A stretch of DNA of 20,639 bases from Desulfotignum sp032250905 (GCA_032250905.1 JAVVEQ010000053.1:1-20639), one strand, 5' to 3'. Shown: positions 7,586 to 15,996, numbered from the stretch's first letter. A program made the numbers and translations. The notes: generated by a model not told the origin, from the letters alone.

Positions 7586-8662
7586 ATGAACCGCCCTGTT
7601 TCCATACCGGACCGATTCTGCCGGAAAGTGGCCCATACCATTCAGGCCCATGACATGGTCCGGGCCGGGGACAGGGTGCTCATGGCCGTTTCCGGGGGAC
7701 CGGATTCCATGGCCCTGGCCCGGGCAATGCAGCGACTGGCACTGGAACTGGAGATCCGGATCGGTCTGGCCCACCTCAACCACGGGCTGCGTGGCCCGGA
7801 TGCCGGCCGTGACCAGGCGTTTGTCCGGCAGTTTGCCGATAAACACGGCCTGCCCTGCTTCTGTGAAACCCGGGATGTTGCCGCCCTGGCCCGTGATAAA
7901 AAAACCTCTCTGGAGGAAGCCGGACGACAGGCCAGGTATGATTTTTTTTCCCGAATCGCAGCTGATCAAGGATATACCTGCATCGCCACCGGCCACACCA
8001 GAGACGACGCTGTGGAACAGGTGCTCATGGCCCTGATCCGGGGCAGCGGATCAACCGGCCTGGCAGGTATTCCAGCCATACGGGATCACTGGATTATCCG
8101 CCCGCTCATCGACTGTTCCCGGCTGGAAATCATGGATTTTCTGAATGCCCTGGGCCAGACATCGGTCACGGATGATTCCAATCAGGATCCCTCTTTTTTA
8201 AGAAACCGGGTGCGAAACCATCTGATACCCCTGCTGGAAAAGGACTATAACCCCGGGATGAAACAGGGACTTCACCGGCTCAGCCGAATCCTTTGCGAAG
8301 AAAACCGATTTCTGGAAGACCATACCCGTCAGGCCTTTGATGCCTGCGTGGAAAAAAAGGATCCCCAGGCCGTGACCCTGTTCCTTCCAAAGCTGGAAAC
8401 CTGTCATCCAGCCCTGGTACCCCGGGTGTTCCGACACGCCATCCGTCATGTCAAAACCAACCTGCGACGCATCACCCATGATCATATTTCAGACATCCGT
8501 CAGCTGGCGGCCCATGCGGCACCCGGCAAACACCTGGATCTGCCGGACCGGATCAGGGTGTACAAAACCCGGGACCGTATCTGCATCAGGAAAGAAACCC
8601 TGCCTCTGCGGCAACTGGGCCGGATGCAGAAACAGTCCCACAGCATTCCACCAGGCGTGTAA
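7586..8662 (+). CDS. tilS: tRNA(Ile)-lysidine synthetase
   Basis: A 358-residue PP-loop ATPase that modifies C34 of the CAU anticodon of tRNA-Ile to lysidine, so that it reads AUA codons. The P-loop SGGPDS is at 36-41 and LNHGLRG at 64-70. GHTRDDAVEQ and the RNRVRNHLIP segment follow as in the family. The length is below the 430 residues of the E. coli enzyme; the C-terminal substrate-binding part is shorter and I cannot see a clear TilS_C domain. It starts 16 nt after mqnD without an obvious Shine-Dalgarno, so translation may depend on the upstream gene. tilS next to ftsH is a common bacterial order. Confidence 0.93.
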   Translation: MNRPVSIPDRFCRKVAHTIQAHDMVRAGDRVLMAVSGGPDSMALARAMQRLALELEIRIGLAHLNHGLRGPDAGRDQAFVRQFADKHGLPCFCETRDVAALARDKKTSLEEAGRQARYDFFSRIAADQGYTCIATGHTRDDAVEQVLMALIRGSGSTGLAGIPAIRDHWIIRPLIDCSRLEIMDFLNALGQTSVTDDSNQDPSFLRNRVRNHLIPLLEKDYNPGMKQGLHRLSRILCEENRFLEDHTRQAFDACVEKKDPQAVTLFLPKLETCHPALVPRVFRHAIRHVKTNLRRITHDHISDIRQLAAHAAPGKHLDLPDRIRVYKTRDRICIRKETLPLRQLGRMQKQSHSIPPGV

Positions 8663-8688
8663 CAAACGTAAAACCCGAAAGTTTTTCT

Positions 8689-8719
8689 TGTATAATCGCA
8701 AATTATGTTTATATATACT
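8689..8719 (+). promoter_or_regulatory. Promoter region of the ftsH operon (A/T-rich)
   Basis: The 104-bp gap between tilS and ftsH is strongly A/T-rich. It holds a perfect TATAAT at 8691-8696, but no good -35 box lies upstream of it. A second option is TTGTAT at 8689-8694 as the -35 box with TATATA at 8712-8717 (17-nt spacer) or TATACT at 8714-8719. The two options overlap, so only one is likely to be used. No terminator for tilS is visible, so ftsH may also be reached by read-through. Confidence 0.45.
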
Positions 8720-8753
8720 AAAGTTTTGATGTACTGTTTACAAGAGGGTGAAA

Positions 8754-8760
8754 GAGAGGA
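8754..8760 (+). promoter_or_regulatory. Ribosome binding site that fixes the TTG start of ftsH
   Basis: GAGAGGA lies 6 nt before a TTG codon at 8767. No in-frame ATG occurs near enough to preserve the first membrane helix, so the TTG is the initiator. Confidence 0.75.
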
Positions 8761-8766
8761 TAAACA

Positions 8767-10746
8767 TTGAATCAATTTTATAAAAATATTTCCCTGTGGC
8801 TGGTCATCATCCTGATGATGGTGATGCTCTACAACATTTTTAACCAGCAGCAGGCCGGCCAGACCGATATCGGTTACTCGGAGTTCCTGTCCATGGTGGA
8901 AAAGGACCGGGTACAGGATGTGGTGATCCAGGGTCAGGAACTGTATTTCACCGATACCAGCGGGACCCGGTTTAAAAGTTATGCCCCCGATGATGGGGAA
9001 CTTATCCAGATGCTGCGGGCAAACGGCGTGTCCATAAAGGCCAGACCGCCGGCAGAATCCTCCTGGCTCATGTCCATTGTGGTGTCCTGGCTGCCCATGA
9101 TCGTGCTCATCGGGGTGTGGATCTTTTTCATGCGCCAGATGCAGGGCGGGGCCGGCGGCGGCAAAGCCATGTCCTTCGGCAAGAGCCGGGCCCGGCTCAT
9201 GGACGACAAAAAGGAAAAAGTTACATTCGATAATGTGGAAGGCATCAACGAGGCCAAGGAAGAACTCACCGAAGTGGTGGATTTCCTGAAAAATCCGGAT
9301 AAATACACCCGTCTGGGAGGAAGAATTCCCAAAGGGGTGCTGCTGGTAGGCAATCCAGGCACCGGAAAGACCCTTTTGTCCCGGGCCGTGGCCGGTGAGG
9401 CCGGGGTTCCATTCTACACCATCTCCGGGTCCGATTTTGTGGAAATGTTTGTGGGTGTCGGGGCCTCCCGGGTGAGAGACCTGTTTGCCCAGGGCAAGAA
9501 AAACGCGCCCTGTATCATATTCATTGATGAAATCGACGCCGTTGGCCGCCAGAGAGGGGCCGGTCTGGGCGGCGGCCATGATGAACGGGAACAGACCTTG
9601 AACCAGCTGCTGGTGGAGATGGACGGATTCGAGTCCAACGAAGGGGTCATTCTCATGGCTGCCACCAACCGGGCCGATGTCCTGGATCCGGCCCTGATGC
9701 GGCCGGGGCGGTTCGACCGCCAGGTGGTGGTGGATATGCCCGACATCAAGGGCCGGGAAGGCATCCTGCGGGTGCACATGAAAAAAACCCCCCTGGACCG
9801 GGACGTGGATCCTGTGATCCTTTCCAGAGGAACGCCGGGATTTTCCGGCGCCGATCTGGAGAACCTGGTCAATGAGGCGGCCCTGCTGGCCGCCAAGCGG
9901 GACCATGACAAACTGACCATGAAAGACTTTGAAGATGCCAAAGACAAGGTGTACATGGGACTGGAACGAAAATCCAAGGTGATCAAGGACGATGAAAAGA
10001 AAACCACGGCCTATCATGAAGGCGGACATGCTCTGGTGGCCCGGTTTCTTCCGAACACCGACGCCGTCAATAAAATCACCATCATCCCCCGGGGACGGGC
10101 CGCCGGAGTTACCTGGTTTCTGCCCGAAGAAGGGGATTTCAAATACAAGGACCAGCTGGAAAACGAGCTGGCCATTGCATTCGGCGGCCGGGTGGCGGAA
10201 GAGATCATTTTCAACCGCATCAGCACCGGGGCGGCCAATGATATTAAACAGGCCACCAAGCTGGCCAACCGCATGATCCGCAGCTTCGGCATGAGCGACA
10301 AACTTGCCCCGCTGTCCTATGAAGACCATGACGACAATATCTTCATCGGCCGGGAAATGACCCAGGCCAAAGGGTATTCCGAGGCTACGGCCCAGCAGAT
10401 CGACGCAGAAGTGGCCCGGCTGGTAGACAATGCCTACCAGAAAGGCACACAGATACTGAAGGAAAACATCGATATCCTGCACCGGCTGACGGAACTGCTC
10501 ATAGAGAAGGAAACCGTTCTGGGCGCAGAACTGGATGACCTGATTGCAGAAATGCGGCCGGATTACGATTTTTACGGCCGGCGAAACATACGGACCACAC
10601 CGAAGCAGGACCCGGGTCACACCCATACGGCCGATAACAGGACATCTGAACCGCAAGACCCGGAAAACGCCGATGAAACCCGTTCAGGTGACAATTCAGA
10701 CGATACAGGGACGCCGTCCGAAGACCATTCATCTGAAAAGGAATAG
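8767..10746 (+). CDS. ftsH: ATP-dependent zinc metalloprotease FtsH
   Basis: A 659-residue membrane-anchored AAA+ protease that degrades misfolded membrane proteins and selected regulators. There is a membrane helix at about 9-25, a periplasmic domain, and a second helix at about 100-122. The AAA+ module carries Walker A GNPGTGKT (195-202), the pore loop around FVGVG (228-232), Walker B IIFIDEID (250-257) and a second region of homology ending RPGRFDR (312-318). The zinc site is HEGGH at 417-421 (usually HEAGH), with Asp492 as the third ligand. The last 50 or so residues are hydrophilic and rich in Asp, Glu, Ser and Thr, with no visible domain. It starts with TTG and is followed after 3 nt by folP. 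Confidence 0.98.
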   Translation: MNQFYKNISLWLVIILMMVMLYNIFNQQQAGQTDIGYSEFLSMVEKDRVQDVVIQGQELYFTDTSGTRFKSYAPDDGELIQMLRANGVSIKARPPAESSWLMSIVVSWLPMIVLIGVWIFFMRQMQGGAGGGKAMSFGKSRARLMDDKKEKVTFDNVEGINEAKEELTEVVDFLKNPDKYTRLGGRIPKGVLLVGNPGTGKTLLSRAVAGEAGVPFYTISGSDFVEMFVGVGASRVRDLFAQGKKNAPCIIFIDEIDAVGRQRGAGLGGGHDEREQTLNQLLVEMDGFESNEGVILMAATNRADVLDPALMRPGRFDRQVVVDMPDIKGREGILRVHMKKTPLDRDVDPVILSRGTPGFSGADLENLVNEAALLAAKRDHDKLTMKDFEDAKDKVYMGLERKSKVIKDDEKKTTAYHEGGHALVARFLPNTDAVNKITIIPRGRAAGVTWFLPEEGDFKYKDQLENELAIAFGGRVAEEIIFNRISTGAANDIKQATKLANRMIRSFGMSDKLAPLSYEDHDDNIFIGREMTQAKGYSEATAQQIDAEVARLVDNAYQKGTQILKENIDILHRLTELLIEKETVLGAELDDLIAEMRPDYDFYGRRNIRTTPKQDPGHTHTADNRTSEPQDPENADETRSGDNSDDTGTPSEDHSSEKE

Positions 10747-10749
10747 TGC

Positions 10750-11625
10750 ATGACCGAATTTCAGATCAACTGTGGAAAGTTCCAGCTGGATCTTGGAAAC
10801 CGGACCTGTATCATGGGGATATTGAATGTAACCCCGGATTCCTTTTCTGACGGAGGGGAGTTCAATGAGTATGACGAGGCCGTGGCTCAGGGTATCCGCC
10901 TGGCAGAGCAGGGAGCGCATATCCTGGACATTGGCGGAGAATCCACCCGGCCGTTTTCCAAACCGGTTTCTGCCCAGGAGGAGATCGACCGGGTGGTGCC
11001 GGTCATTGACACCCTGTCCCGAAAAATCAACATTCCCATTTCCATTGACACGTTGAAATCCACGGTGGCCAAAGCAGCCCTGGATGCCGGAGCCTGCATC
11101 ATCAACGACATCTCCGCTTGTGAAATGGATCCGGACATGATGGATGTGGCAGCCCGGTATCAGGTGCCTGTGGTCCTGATGCACATGAAAGGGACCCCGG
11201 AAACCATGCAGGCCAACCCGGTTTACGACGATCTGATTCAGGAAATCACCGATTATCTGGCAGCACGGGCAGAGTCCGCCATTGCCAAAGGCATTGAAAA
11301 ATCCCGTATCATCCTGGATCCGGGCATTGGATTCGGCAAAACCGGGCATCACAACCTGTCGCTCATCCAATGCCTGGAATCCATTGTAGGTCTTGGGTTT
11401 CCCGTGCTGATGGGCCCGTCGCGGAAATCGTTCATCCGCACCATTTTAAGTGAGAAATCAACCGGCACCGGCGGCACGCCCCAGGTGTCATCTGAACAGA
11501 TCGAAATAGGCACACTGGCGGCTGTCGGGGCCTGTCTGACGCATGGCGCCCACATCATACGGGTTCACGATGTGCATCGGGCCGCCGCTTTTACCCGGGT
11601 ATTCGATGCCATTCGGAATGCGTGA
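10750..11625 (+). CDS. folP: Dihydropteroate synthase
   Basis: A 291-residue TIM-barrel enzyme of folate synthesis that joins p-aminobenzoate to 6-hydroxymethyl-7,8-dihydropterin diphosphate; it is the sulfonamide target. The signatures are GILNVTPDSFSDGG at 23-36, DIGGESTRP at 60-68, a SIDT strand, INDIS, DPGIGFGK, and GPSRKSFI near the C-terminus. The length is typical. AAGGA lies 7 nt before the ATG and overlaps the end of ftsH, so the two are co-translated. The 3' end overlaps the YbbR gene by 8 nt, so no cdaA gene fits between them. Confidence 0.97.
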   Translation: MTEFQINCGKFQLDLGNRTCIMGILNVTPDSFSDGGEFNEYDEAVAQGIRLAEQGAHILDIGGESTRPFSKPVSAQEEIDRVVPVIDTLSRKINIPISIDTLKSTVAKAALDAGACIINDISACEMDPDMMDVAARYQVPVVLMHMKGTPETMQANPVYDDLIQEITDYLAARAESAIAKGIEKSRIILDPGIGFGKTGHHNLSLIQCLESIVGLGFPVLMGPSRKSFIRTILSEKSTGTGGTPQVSSEQIEIGTLAAVGACLTHGAHIIRVHDVHRAAAFTRVFDAIRNA

Positions 11626-12556
11626 CCTGCTTCATCATAAAATATCGTACTGTGTGTTGTCGATCCTGCTGCTGTCTGTCTGGAGCTGTACCCCGGAACC
11701 CCAGGAAACCCATCTGCTCCTGCCGGTGGAATTTGCCAACGTGCCAAAAGGAATGATTGTCACCCAGTACCGCACCGATAAAATTGAAATCCACCTCCGG
11801 GGGGATCCCCGGCTGATAGAAAAAATCAGCAAAAAACCGATCCATTATCCCGCTGACCTTTACACGGATCTGGACATTGACCCGGCCGGTGCATCCGAAT
11901 CCATCGGGCCAGGATATTACATGCTGCCGGTAGACAAACGGCGAATCCCCATGGATCCGGCCATCACCATCCTGGAAATATCCCCGCCCTATCTGGGTGT
12001 ACGCCTGGAAAATGAAATCACGCGGACGTTCAAAATTGAGGTGCCCTATTCAGGGGTTCCCCCCGAGGGACTGATCGCCCTGGCACCTGCGCCGGATCCG
12101 TCATCGGTCACCCTGTCCGGAGCTGAATCGGTGATCCGTGATATTCAAGTGGTAAAAACCCGGCCGGTTGACCTGACCCAGGCCAGAGAATCCTTCAAAA
12201 AAGAGATGCCTCTGGATCTTGAAACGCCCCGTTATGTGACGGCAGACACCCCGATCATCGTGGTCTCTGTTCAGATCCAGGAAAAGCAGGTGGAAAAATC
12301 CATTGAAAACCTTCCCATCCAGATTCGGAACTGCCCTTTTTCTGCCAGCATCGAACCCGATAAAATGACGATTGCAGTCAAAGGGCCATACAGTATCATC
12401 CACAAAAAAGAAACCCTGGATCAGATTTACGCGTTTCTGGATCTGGAAGGGACCGGTCCCGGCGTCTATGCCCGGCACACAACCATCAACATCCCGGTGG
12501 GTCTGACCATGACCCGGTCGGACCCGCGGGTATTTACCGTGACGATAAAAAAATAA
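11618..12556 (+). CDS. YbbR-domain protein, probable lipoprotein, three repeats
   Basis: A 312-residue envelope protein with three YbbR-like repeats: about 35-125 (starting PVEFANVPKGM), about 130-225 (starting FKIEVPYSG) and about 228-312 (starting IENLPIQI). In other bacteria YbbR (CdaR) proteins are membrane-anchored partners of the diadenylate cyclase CdaA. The N-terminus has basic/His residues and a hydrophobic run ending in VWSC, so Cys24 could be a lipidated cysteine. That gives a lipoprotein and not a retained membrane helix, although the box is imperfect. The start at 11618 (ATGCGTGA overlap with the folP stop) is preferred; ATG 11606 is also possible. No cyclase gene is adjacent, so its partner here is unknown. 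coaX follows after 10 nt. Confidence 0.8.
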   Translation: MRDLLHHKISYCVLSILLLSVWSCTPEPQETHLLLPVEFANVPKGMIVTQYRTDKIEIHLRGDPRLIEKISKKPIHYPADLYTDLDIDPAGASESIGPGYYMLPVDKRRIPMDPAITILEISPPYLGVRLENEITRTFKIEVPYSGVPPEGLIALAPAPDPSSVTLSGAESVIRDIQVVKTRPVDLTQARESFKKEMPLDLETPRYVTADTPIIVVSVQIQEKQVEKSIENLPIQIRNCPFSASIEPDKMTIAVKGPYSIIHKKETLDQIYAFLDLEGTGPGVYARHTTINIPVGLTMTRSDPRVFTVTIKK

Positions 12557-12566
12557 AGGAGACCCC

Positions 12567-13346
12567 ATGCTGCTGGTGATCGATGTGGGCAATACCAACA
12601 CCGTGATCGGTGTCTATGAAAAGGATCAGCTCAAGGAAAGCTGGCGGATCCGGACGGTCCGGGACAACACAGCGGATGAGTTCAACATCCTGGCCCGGGC
12701 CCTGTTTGCAGACAGGGGCCTTCCCCTGACAGCCATCACCCAGGTGGCCATCTCTTCGGTGGTGCCTTCATCTGTTGGAATTCTCGACGGATTCTGCCGG
12801 CGTTACCTGGACCTGACGCCTTCATGGATCCAGCCGTCGTCCGTGAAAAAACGGATGCCCATCCTGTACAGCAACCCCAACGAGGTGGGAGCCGACCGCA
12901 TCGTCAATGCCTTGGCCGCTTATGACAAATACAAGACCGGGTTGATCATCATCGATTTCGGCACCGCCACCACCTTTGATGTCATCACCCCGGCCGGGGA
13001 ATACCTGGGGGGTGCCATCTGTCCCGGTGTGATGATCTCTTCGGAAGCCCTGTTTCAGAAAGCCTCCCGTCTGCCCCGGGTGGAAATTTTTTCTGCCCCG
13101 GATAAAGTGATCGGTTCCGACACCATCGGCAGCATGCAGTCCGGCATCATTCACGGCAATGCCGCCATGGTGGACGGCATGGTGGAACGGATGAGACAGG
13201 AACTGCCCCACCCCCTGAAAGTCATCGCCACCGGCGGTCTGGCGCCCCTGATTGCCGGGCTGTCCACCACCATTGAAGCCGTGGATCAATCCCTGACACT
13301 GGAAGGCCTTCGAATCATTGCCACTGAACTGGATCAAAGCGTGTGA
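12567..13346 (+). CDS. coaX: Type III pantothenate kinase
   Basis: A 259-residue enzyme for the first step of coenzyme A synthesis, of the CoaX type that is not feedback-inhibited by CoA. It has the ASKHA-fold motifs: DVGNTN at 6-11 (phosphate 1), GADR at 108-111 (pantothenate binding), DFGTATT at 130-136 (phosphate 2) and GGAICPG at 148-154. The length is typical. AAGGAG lies five bases before the ATG. It is the last gene of the ftsH operon in this window. It ends 29 nt from the convergent binding-protein gene, and no hairpin terminator is visible between them. Confidence 0.96.
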   Translation: MLLVIDVGNTNTVIGVYEKDQLKESWRIRTVRDNTADEFNILARALFADRGLPLTAITQVAISSVVPSSVGILDGFCRRYLDLTPSWIQPSSVKKRMPILYSNPNEVGADRIVNALAAYDKYKTGLIIIDFGTATTFDVITPAGEYLGGAICPGVMISSEALFQKASRLPRVEIFSAPDKVIGSDTIGSMQSGIIHGNAAMVDGMVERMRQELPHPLKVIATGGLAPLIAGLSTTIEAVDQSLTLEGLRIIATELDQSV

Positions 13347-13375
13347 CCGGACCATACCTGTTTGCGCCTGAACCG

Positions 13376-14380
13376 TTATTGAAGTGATACCTGGTTCCGG
13401 AGCCGGGAAACGACATGGACCGGCGTTTTGATCAGTCCCTGATCCAGCATGATGGCTTCGGTCTGGGCCCATGCCGCTGCCTGAATCCGTCCCACCGGGA
13501 CGTCCGGCTCAGGTTTGACCAGATTCCTGGTGACGTCCAGCTGGGCCGCCTGAACCTGCCCCTGGGTGCCGGTGTCAAATTTTTTCACCGCTGCCAGCAC
13601 CGCTTTCTCGTTGGCCGGGTCCATGGCTGCTTCCCAGGCCGCCAGCAGGGCGGACAAAAACCGTTTCACCTGATCCGGATGGTCTGCCGCCATTGCGCCG
13701 GAAGTCACGATGGAGTTGGCCACAAAATCCACGCCGAAATCCGCCGGATTGAGAAACCGGACGGTTTCCCCTTCCCGTGCCAGGCGGTCCGCCAGGATCA
13801 CTCCCTGGGAATTTCTGTACACCGGCCACAGGTCCACCTGATTTTTCAGAAACGGGGTAAAATCAAACCGCACCCCGGTCACCTTGACGTCCCGCAGGGT
13901 CAGGCCTGCGGTTGCCAGCAGGGTCCGCATAATGGTCTCGTCATTGCCCCCATAGGTGACACCCACGGTATACCGCTTCAAATCCGCCGGCCCGCTGATC
14001 TCCACCTGGGGATACCGGTAAATCCACTGCATGGGGTTCACCTGAAACAGCTGGGCCAGTACCATTACGTCCGCTCCTTTTTCCAGTGCCCGTATCACCT
14101 GATCTGCCGACGCCACTCCGAAATGCGCATATCCAAGCTCCAGCTCCTTGATGGCATCTTTTTCAGGGCTGCCTTCCTTGATCTGAATATCCAGACCCGC
14201 ATCAGCAAAAAACCCGCCTTCCATGGCAAACACATCCCCGGCCACACTGGTGTTGAACAACCATTTGAGGCGGTAGTTCAAGGTGGGCGTATCCGCCTGT
14301 ACCTCCGGCATCCACACTCCCCAGATACACACGGTCATCCATATCAGGGTCCTGATCACCGCCCATCGCACCTGCTTCAT
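13376..14380 (-). CDS. ABC importer periplasmic binding protein, SsuA/THI5-like
   Basis: A 334-residue substrate-binding protein. A signal peptide (basic start, hydrophobic core, VQA-D) gives likely cleavage after residue 29. The mature part begins with the KWLFNTSVAG strand and then GGFFADAGLDIQI, followed by GYAHFGVASADQ. This pattern is characteristic of the NMT1/THI5-like and SsuA families, which bind pyrimidine thiamine precursors, sulfonates, taurine or nitrate analogues. The ligand cannot be read from the sequence. ATGA overlap with the permease shows translational coupling, and the order ATPase-permease-binding protein is complete. There is no thiamine, sulfonate or nitrate gene nearby to decide the substrate. 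Confidence 0.88.
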   Translation of the reverse strand: MKQVRWAVIRTLIWMTVCIWGVWMPEVQADTPTLNYRLKWLFNTSVAGDVFAMEGGFFADAGLDIQIKEGSPEKDAIKELELGYAHFGVASADQVIRALEKGADVMVLAQLFQVNPMQWIYRYPQVEISGPADLKRYTVGVTYGGNDETIMRTLLATAGLTLRDVKVTGVRFDFTPFLKNQVDLWPVYRNSQGVILADRLAREGETVRFLNPADFGVDFVANSIVTSGAMAADHPDQVKRFLSALLAAWEAAMDPANEKAVLAAVKKFDTGTQGQVQAAQLDVTRNLVKPEPDVPVGRIQAAAWAQTEAIMLDQGLIKTPVHVVSRLRNQVSLQ

Positions 14381-15144
14381 AAAAGCGCTCCTTTATTTTC
14401 CGACCCCCATCTTGCCTTGACCCATTCACCCAGCGACTCCAGCATCCCCTGATAAACGGAAATCACGACCCCGATCATGAACAGCGCCGTCAAAATCGCT
14501 GACAGATCGCTCTGATACAGGGCGATACGGATGCTGTAACCGATCCCGGCATTGGCGGCAATGAACTCCGCCACAATGGTTCCGGCCATGGCCAGGGTGG
14601 CACTGCCGGCAATCACGGTGATCAGTTTGCTCAAATTTTCAAACGCCCGGATCTTCACCTCCAGGTGCCAGCGCATCCGGCCGGTGGCAATATAAAAGTG
14701 TTCGATATCCGGCACCGGCGCCGCCATCACCCCCAGCACCGACAGGAGCAGCGGAAAATAGCAGATCATGGCGGCGATGAGCAGCCGGGACACAAACCCG
14801 TCTCCCAGCAGGATGAAAATGATCGGTGCCAGGGCCACAATGGGGTACGCCTGAATATTGTAGGCGGTCACCCGGATCATGGATCCGGCCCATGAGGAAC
14901 GGCGACCCAGGATGCCCACGAAAAATGCCAGAAAAATGGAAATGCCCTGTCCCAGGATAGCCACAGACAGTGTATCCAGGACATCCCTGAAAAACCGGCC
15001 CCACACCTGGACCGCGGTATCCCGAATCAGCGAAATTCCCGGAATCACGTAATCGGATAAGGACAACCCGGTTTTCACCAACAGCAGCAGGCCCAGAAAT
15101 ACCCCGTAAACGATCATGAACTGATAAATCCGTCTAAAAAGCAT
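14377..15144 (-). CDS. ABC importer permease (SsuC/TauC/ThiX-like)
   Basis: A 255-residue inner-membrane protein with about six hydrophobic helices. The cytoplasmic coupling-loop region (ATGRMRWHLEVKIRAF) leads to TIVAEFIAANAGIGYSI, the usual VAE-x-GLG-type ending of binding-protein-dependent permeases of the SsuC family. The EAA-loop consensus itself is weak. The start codon lies inside the ATPase gene (11-nt overlap) and the stop overlaps the binding-protein start by 4 nt, so the three are one operon. It forms the transmembrane pore, presumably as a homodimer. Confidence 0.88.
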   Translation of the reverse strand: MLFRRIYQFMIVYGVFLGLLLLVKTGLSLSDYVIPGISLIRDTAVQVWGRFFRDVLDTLSVAILGQGISIFLAFFVGILGRRSSWAGSMIRVTAYNIQAYPIVALAPIIFILLGDGFVSRLLIAAMICYFPLLLSVLGVMAAPVPDIEHFYIATGRMRWHLEVKIRAFENLSKLITVIAGSATLAMAGTIVAEFIAANAGIGYSIRIALYQSDLSAILTALFMIGVVISVYQGMLESLGEWVKARWGSENKGALL

Positions 15145-15826
15145 TCATGATCTCCAGCATGATCCGGTCCAGTTCAGATGGCGTCACATCACCCCCTGTG
15201 ACGCCATCCAGTCCTGAAATCAGGCGGCTCGCTCTGTTGCGGGACGGTTCGGTGAGTACCAGGATCTGTCTGCAGAACCGGCCCACTTCCATCAGATTAT
15301 GGGAAATATACAGGAACATCTTGTGGGCGAACAGCTCCTTGATACCCAGAAGAATGACCTGGCGAAGTTTCTCATCGACATTGGCCAGGCTTTCATCCAG
15401 AATCATCAGGTCAAAATCCTGGAGCAGATAACGGATCAGGTTCATTCGGTTCTGCTGGCCCATGGACAACTGGGAAAACCGGGCATCCAGAACCGGTTCC
15501 AGGCGGAAGAGATCGATGAGTTCTTTTTTCAGATCCCGGCGGTCCGGCGGGCAGACCTGGTCCAGATGCCGCCCGGTGGCAGACCACCCCGGCAGCCGCT
15601 CCTGGTTATAGGTGTACAGTATTGTCTCAATACCCGGGGTCTGGACCGGCAGGTCAGGGAGATCCCCGGACTGGACCAGCAATCGGGCAAATGATGTCTT
15701 TCCCACGCCGGAAGGACCGAACACCGCATGAAACCCCGGCCCGCCCATGGAAAATGTCAGATTGTCAATCACCCGGGTGTCCGACCCCGGATAGGTGAAA
15801 TTCAGTCCATTGCATTCCAGACGCAT
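15134..15826 (-). CDS. ABC importer ATP-binding protein
   Basis: About 230 residues. Numbered from ATG 15832, Walker A is GPSGVGKT (39-46). A Q-loop follows at YNQERLPGW, then the signature LSMGQQNR, Walker B LMILDES and the switch His in YISHN. Two details differ from the family norm: the signature is LSMGQ and not LSGGQ, and Walker B ends in Ser where Pro is usual. The catalytic Glu is present. Two in-frame ATGs (15832 and 15826) compete. AGGA lies five bases before 15826 but abuts 15832, so 15826 is preferred. As first gene of the operon it sits behind a leader of about 130 nt containing hairpins. Confidence 0.87.
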   Translation of the reverse strand: MRLECNGLNFTYPGSDTRVIDNLTFSMGGPGFHAVFGPSGVGKTSFARLLVQSGDLPDLPVQTPGIETILYTYNQERLPGWSATGRHLDQVCPPDRRDLKKELIDLFRLEPVLDARFSQLSMGQQNRMNLIRYLLQDFDLMILDESLANVDEKLRQVILLGIKELFAHKMFLYISHNLMEVGRFCRQILVLTEPSRNRASRLISGLDGVTGGDVTPSELDRIMLEIMNAF

Positions 15827-15850
15827 TGACATCCTGTTAAAAAGATATCC

Positions 15851-15938
15851 CGTACTGCCCGGCTAGTACCATGCCGTATCCACGCATGACGTCAATCCTT
15901 TCCCGGGGGCACGGATCAGGCACTGTTTTTTGCCCCGG
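15851..15938 (-). other. Structured leader of the ABC operon: two inverted repeats
   Basis: The 259-bp gap between the PP2C and ATPase genes holds no open reading frame that I can support. It has two dyads. One pairs CCGGGGCA (15938-15931 on the - strand) with TGCCCC-C-GG (15911-15903), 8 bp with one bulged base around a 19-nt loop. The other is GTACT-N8-AGTAC at 15851-15868. Both lie in the predicted 5' leader, so they could form RNA hairpins or bind a regulator. I do not recognise a known riboswitch. Confidence 0.35.
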
Positions 15939-15968
15939 TTCTTTTTGTCCCATCTTCAGTTATTCGAC

Positions 15969-15996
15969 ATTAGTACGGAATTCCTTATAAAGTCAA
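15969..15996 (-). promoter_or_regulatory. Candidate promoter of the ABC importer operon
   Basis: Read on the - strand, TTGACT (15996-15991) matches five of six -35 positions. ACTAAT (15974-15969) matches four of six -10 positions, with a 16-nt spacer. Transcription would start near 15962, leaving a leader of about 135 nt before the ATPase start. A second TTGACG further downstream (near 15893) has no good -10 partner. Confidence 0.4.

Noticed and set aside
8500..10656. Long open frame (718 codons) on the - strand opposite ftsH
   Set aside because: It is a shadow of the G/C-rich ftsH and tilS codons; its translation shows no domain, and ftsH is certain on the other strand.
13347..13375. Terminator between coaX and the convergent binding-protein gene
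   Set aside because: The 29-bp gap has no stem followed by a T-run on either strand.
13415..14452. 345-codon + strand frame opposite the binding-protein gene
   Set aside because: It has a His- and Pro-rich composition and no motif, whereas the - strand frame has a signal peptide, family signatures and coupled neighbours.
15900..15938. Possible TPP riboswitch before the THI5-like importer: the leader contains a CCTGATC stretch like the 3' half of the THI element
   Set aside because: The matching CTGAGA box and the conserved 5' half are missing, and the spacing of the GGG segment does not fit. A chance match is more likely; cmscan would settle it.
15906..15950. GGGGCA/TGCCCC hairpin followed by a T-rich stretch as a + strand terminator
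   Set aside because: No + strand gene ends within 2.5 kb upstream, the loop is 19 nt long and the T-run is interrupted. It is better read as a leader hairpin of the - strand operon.
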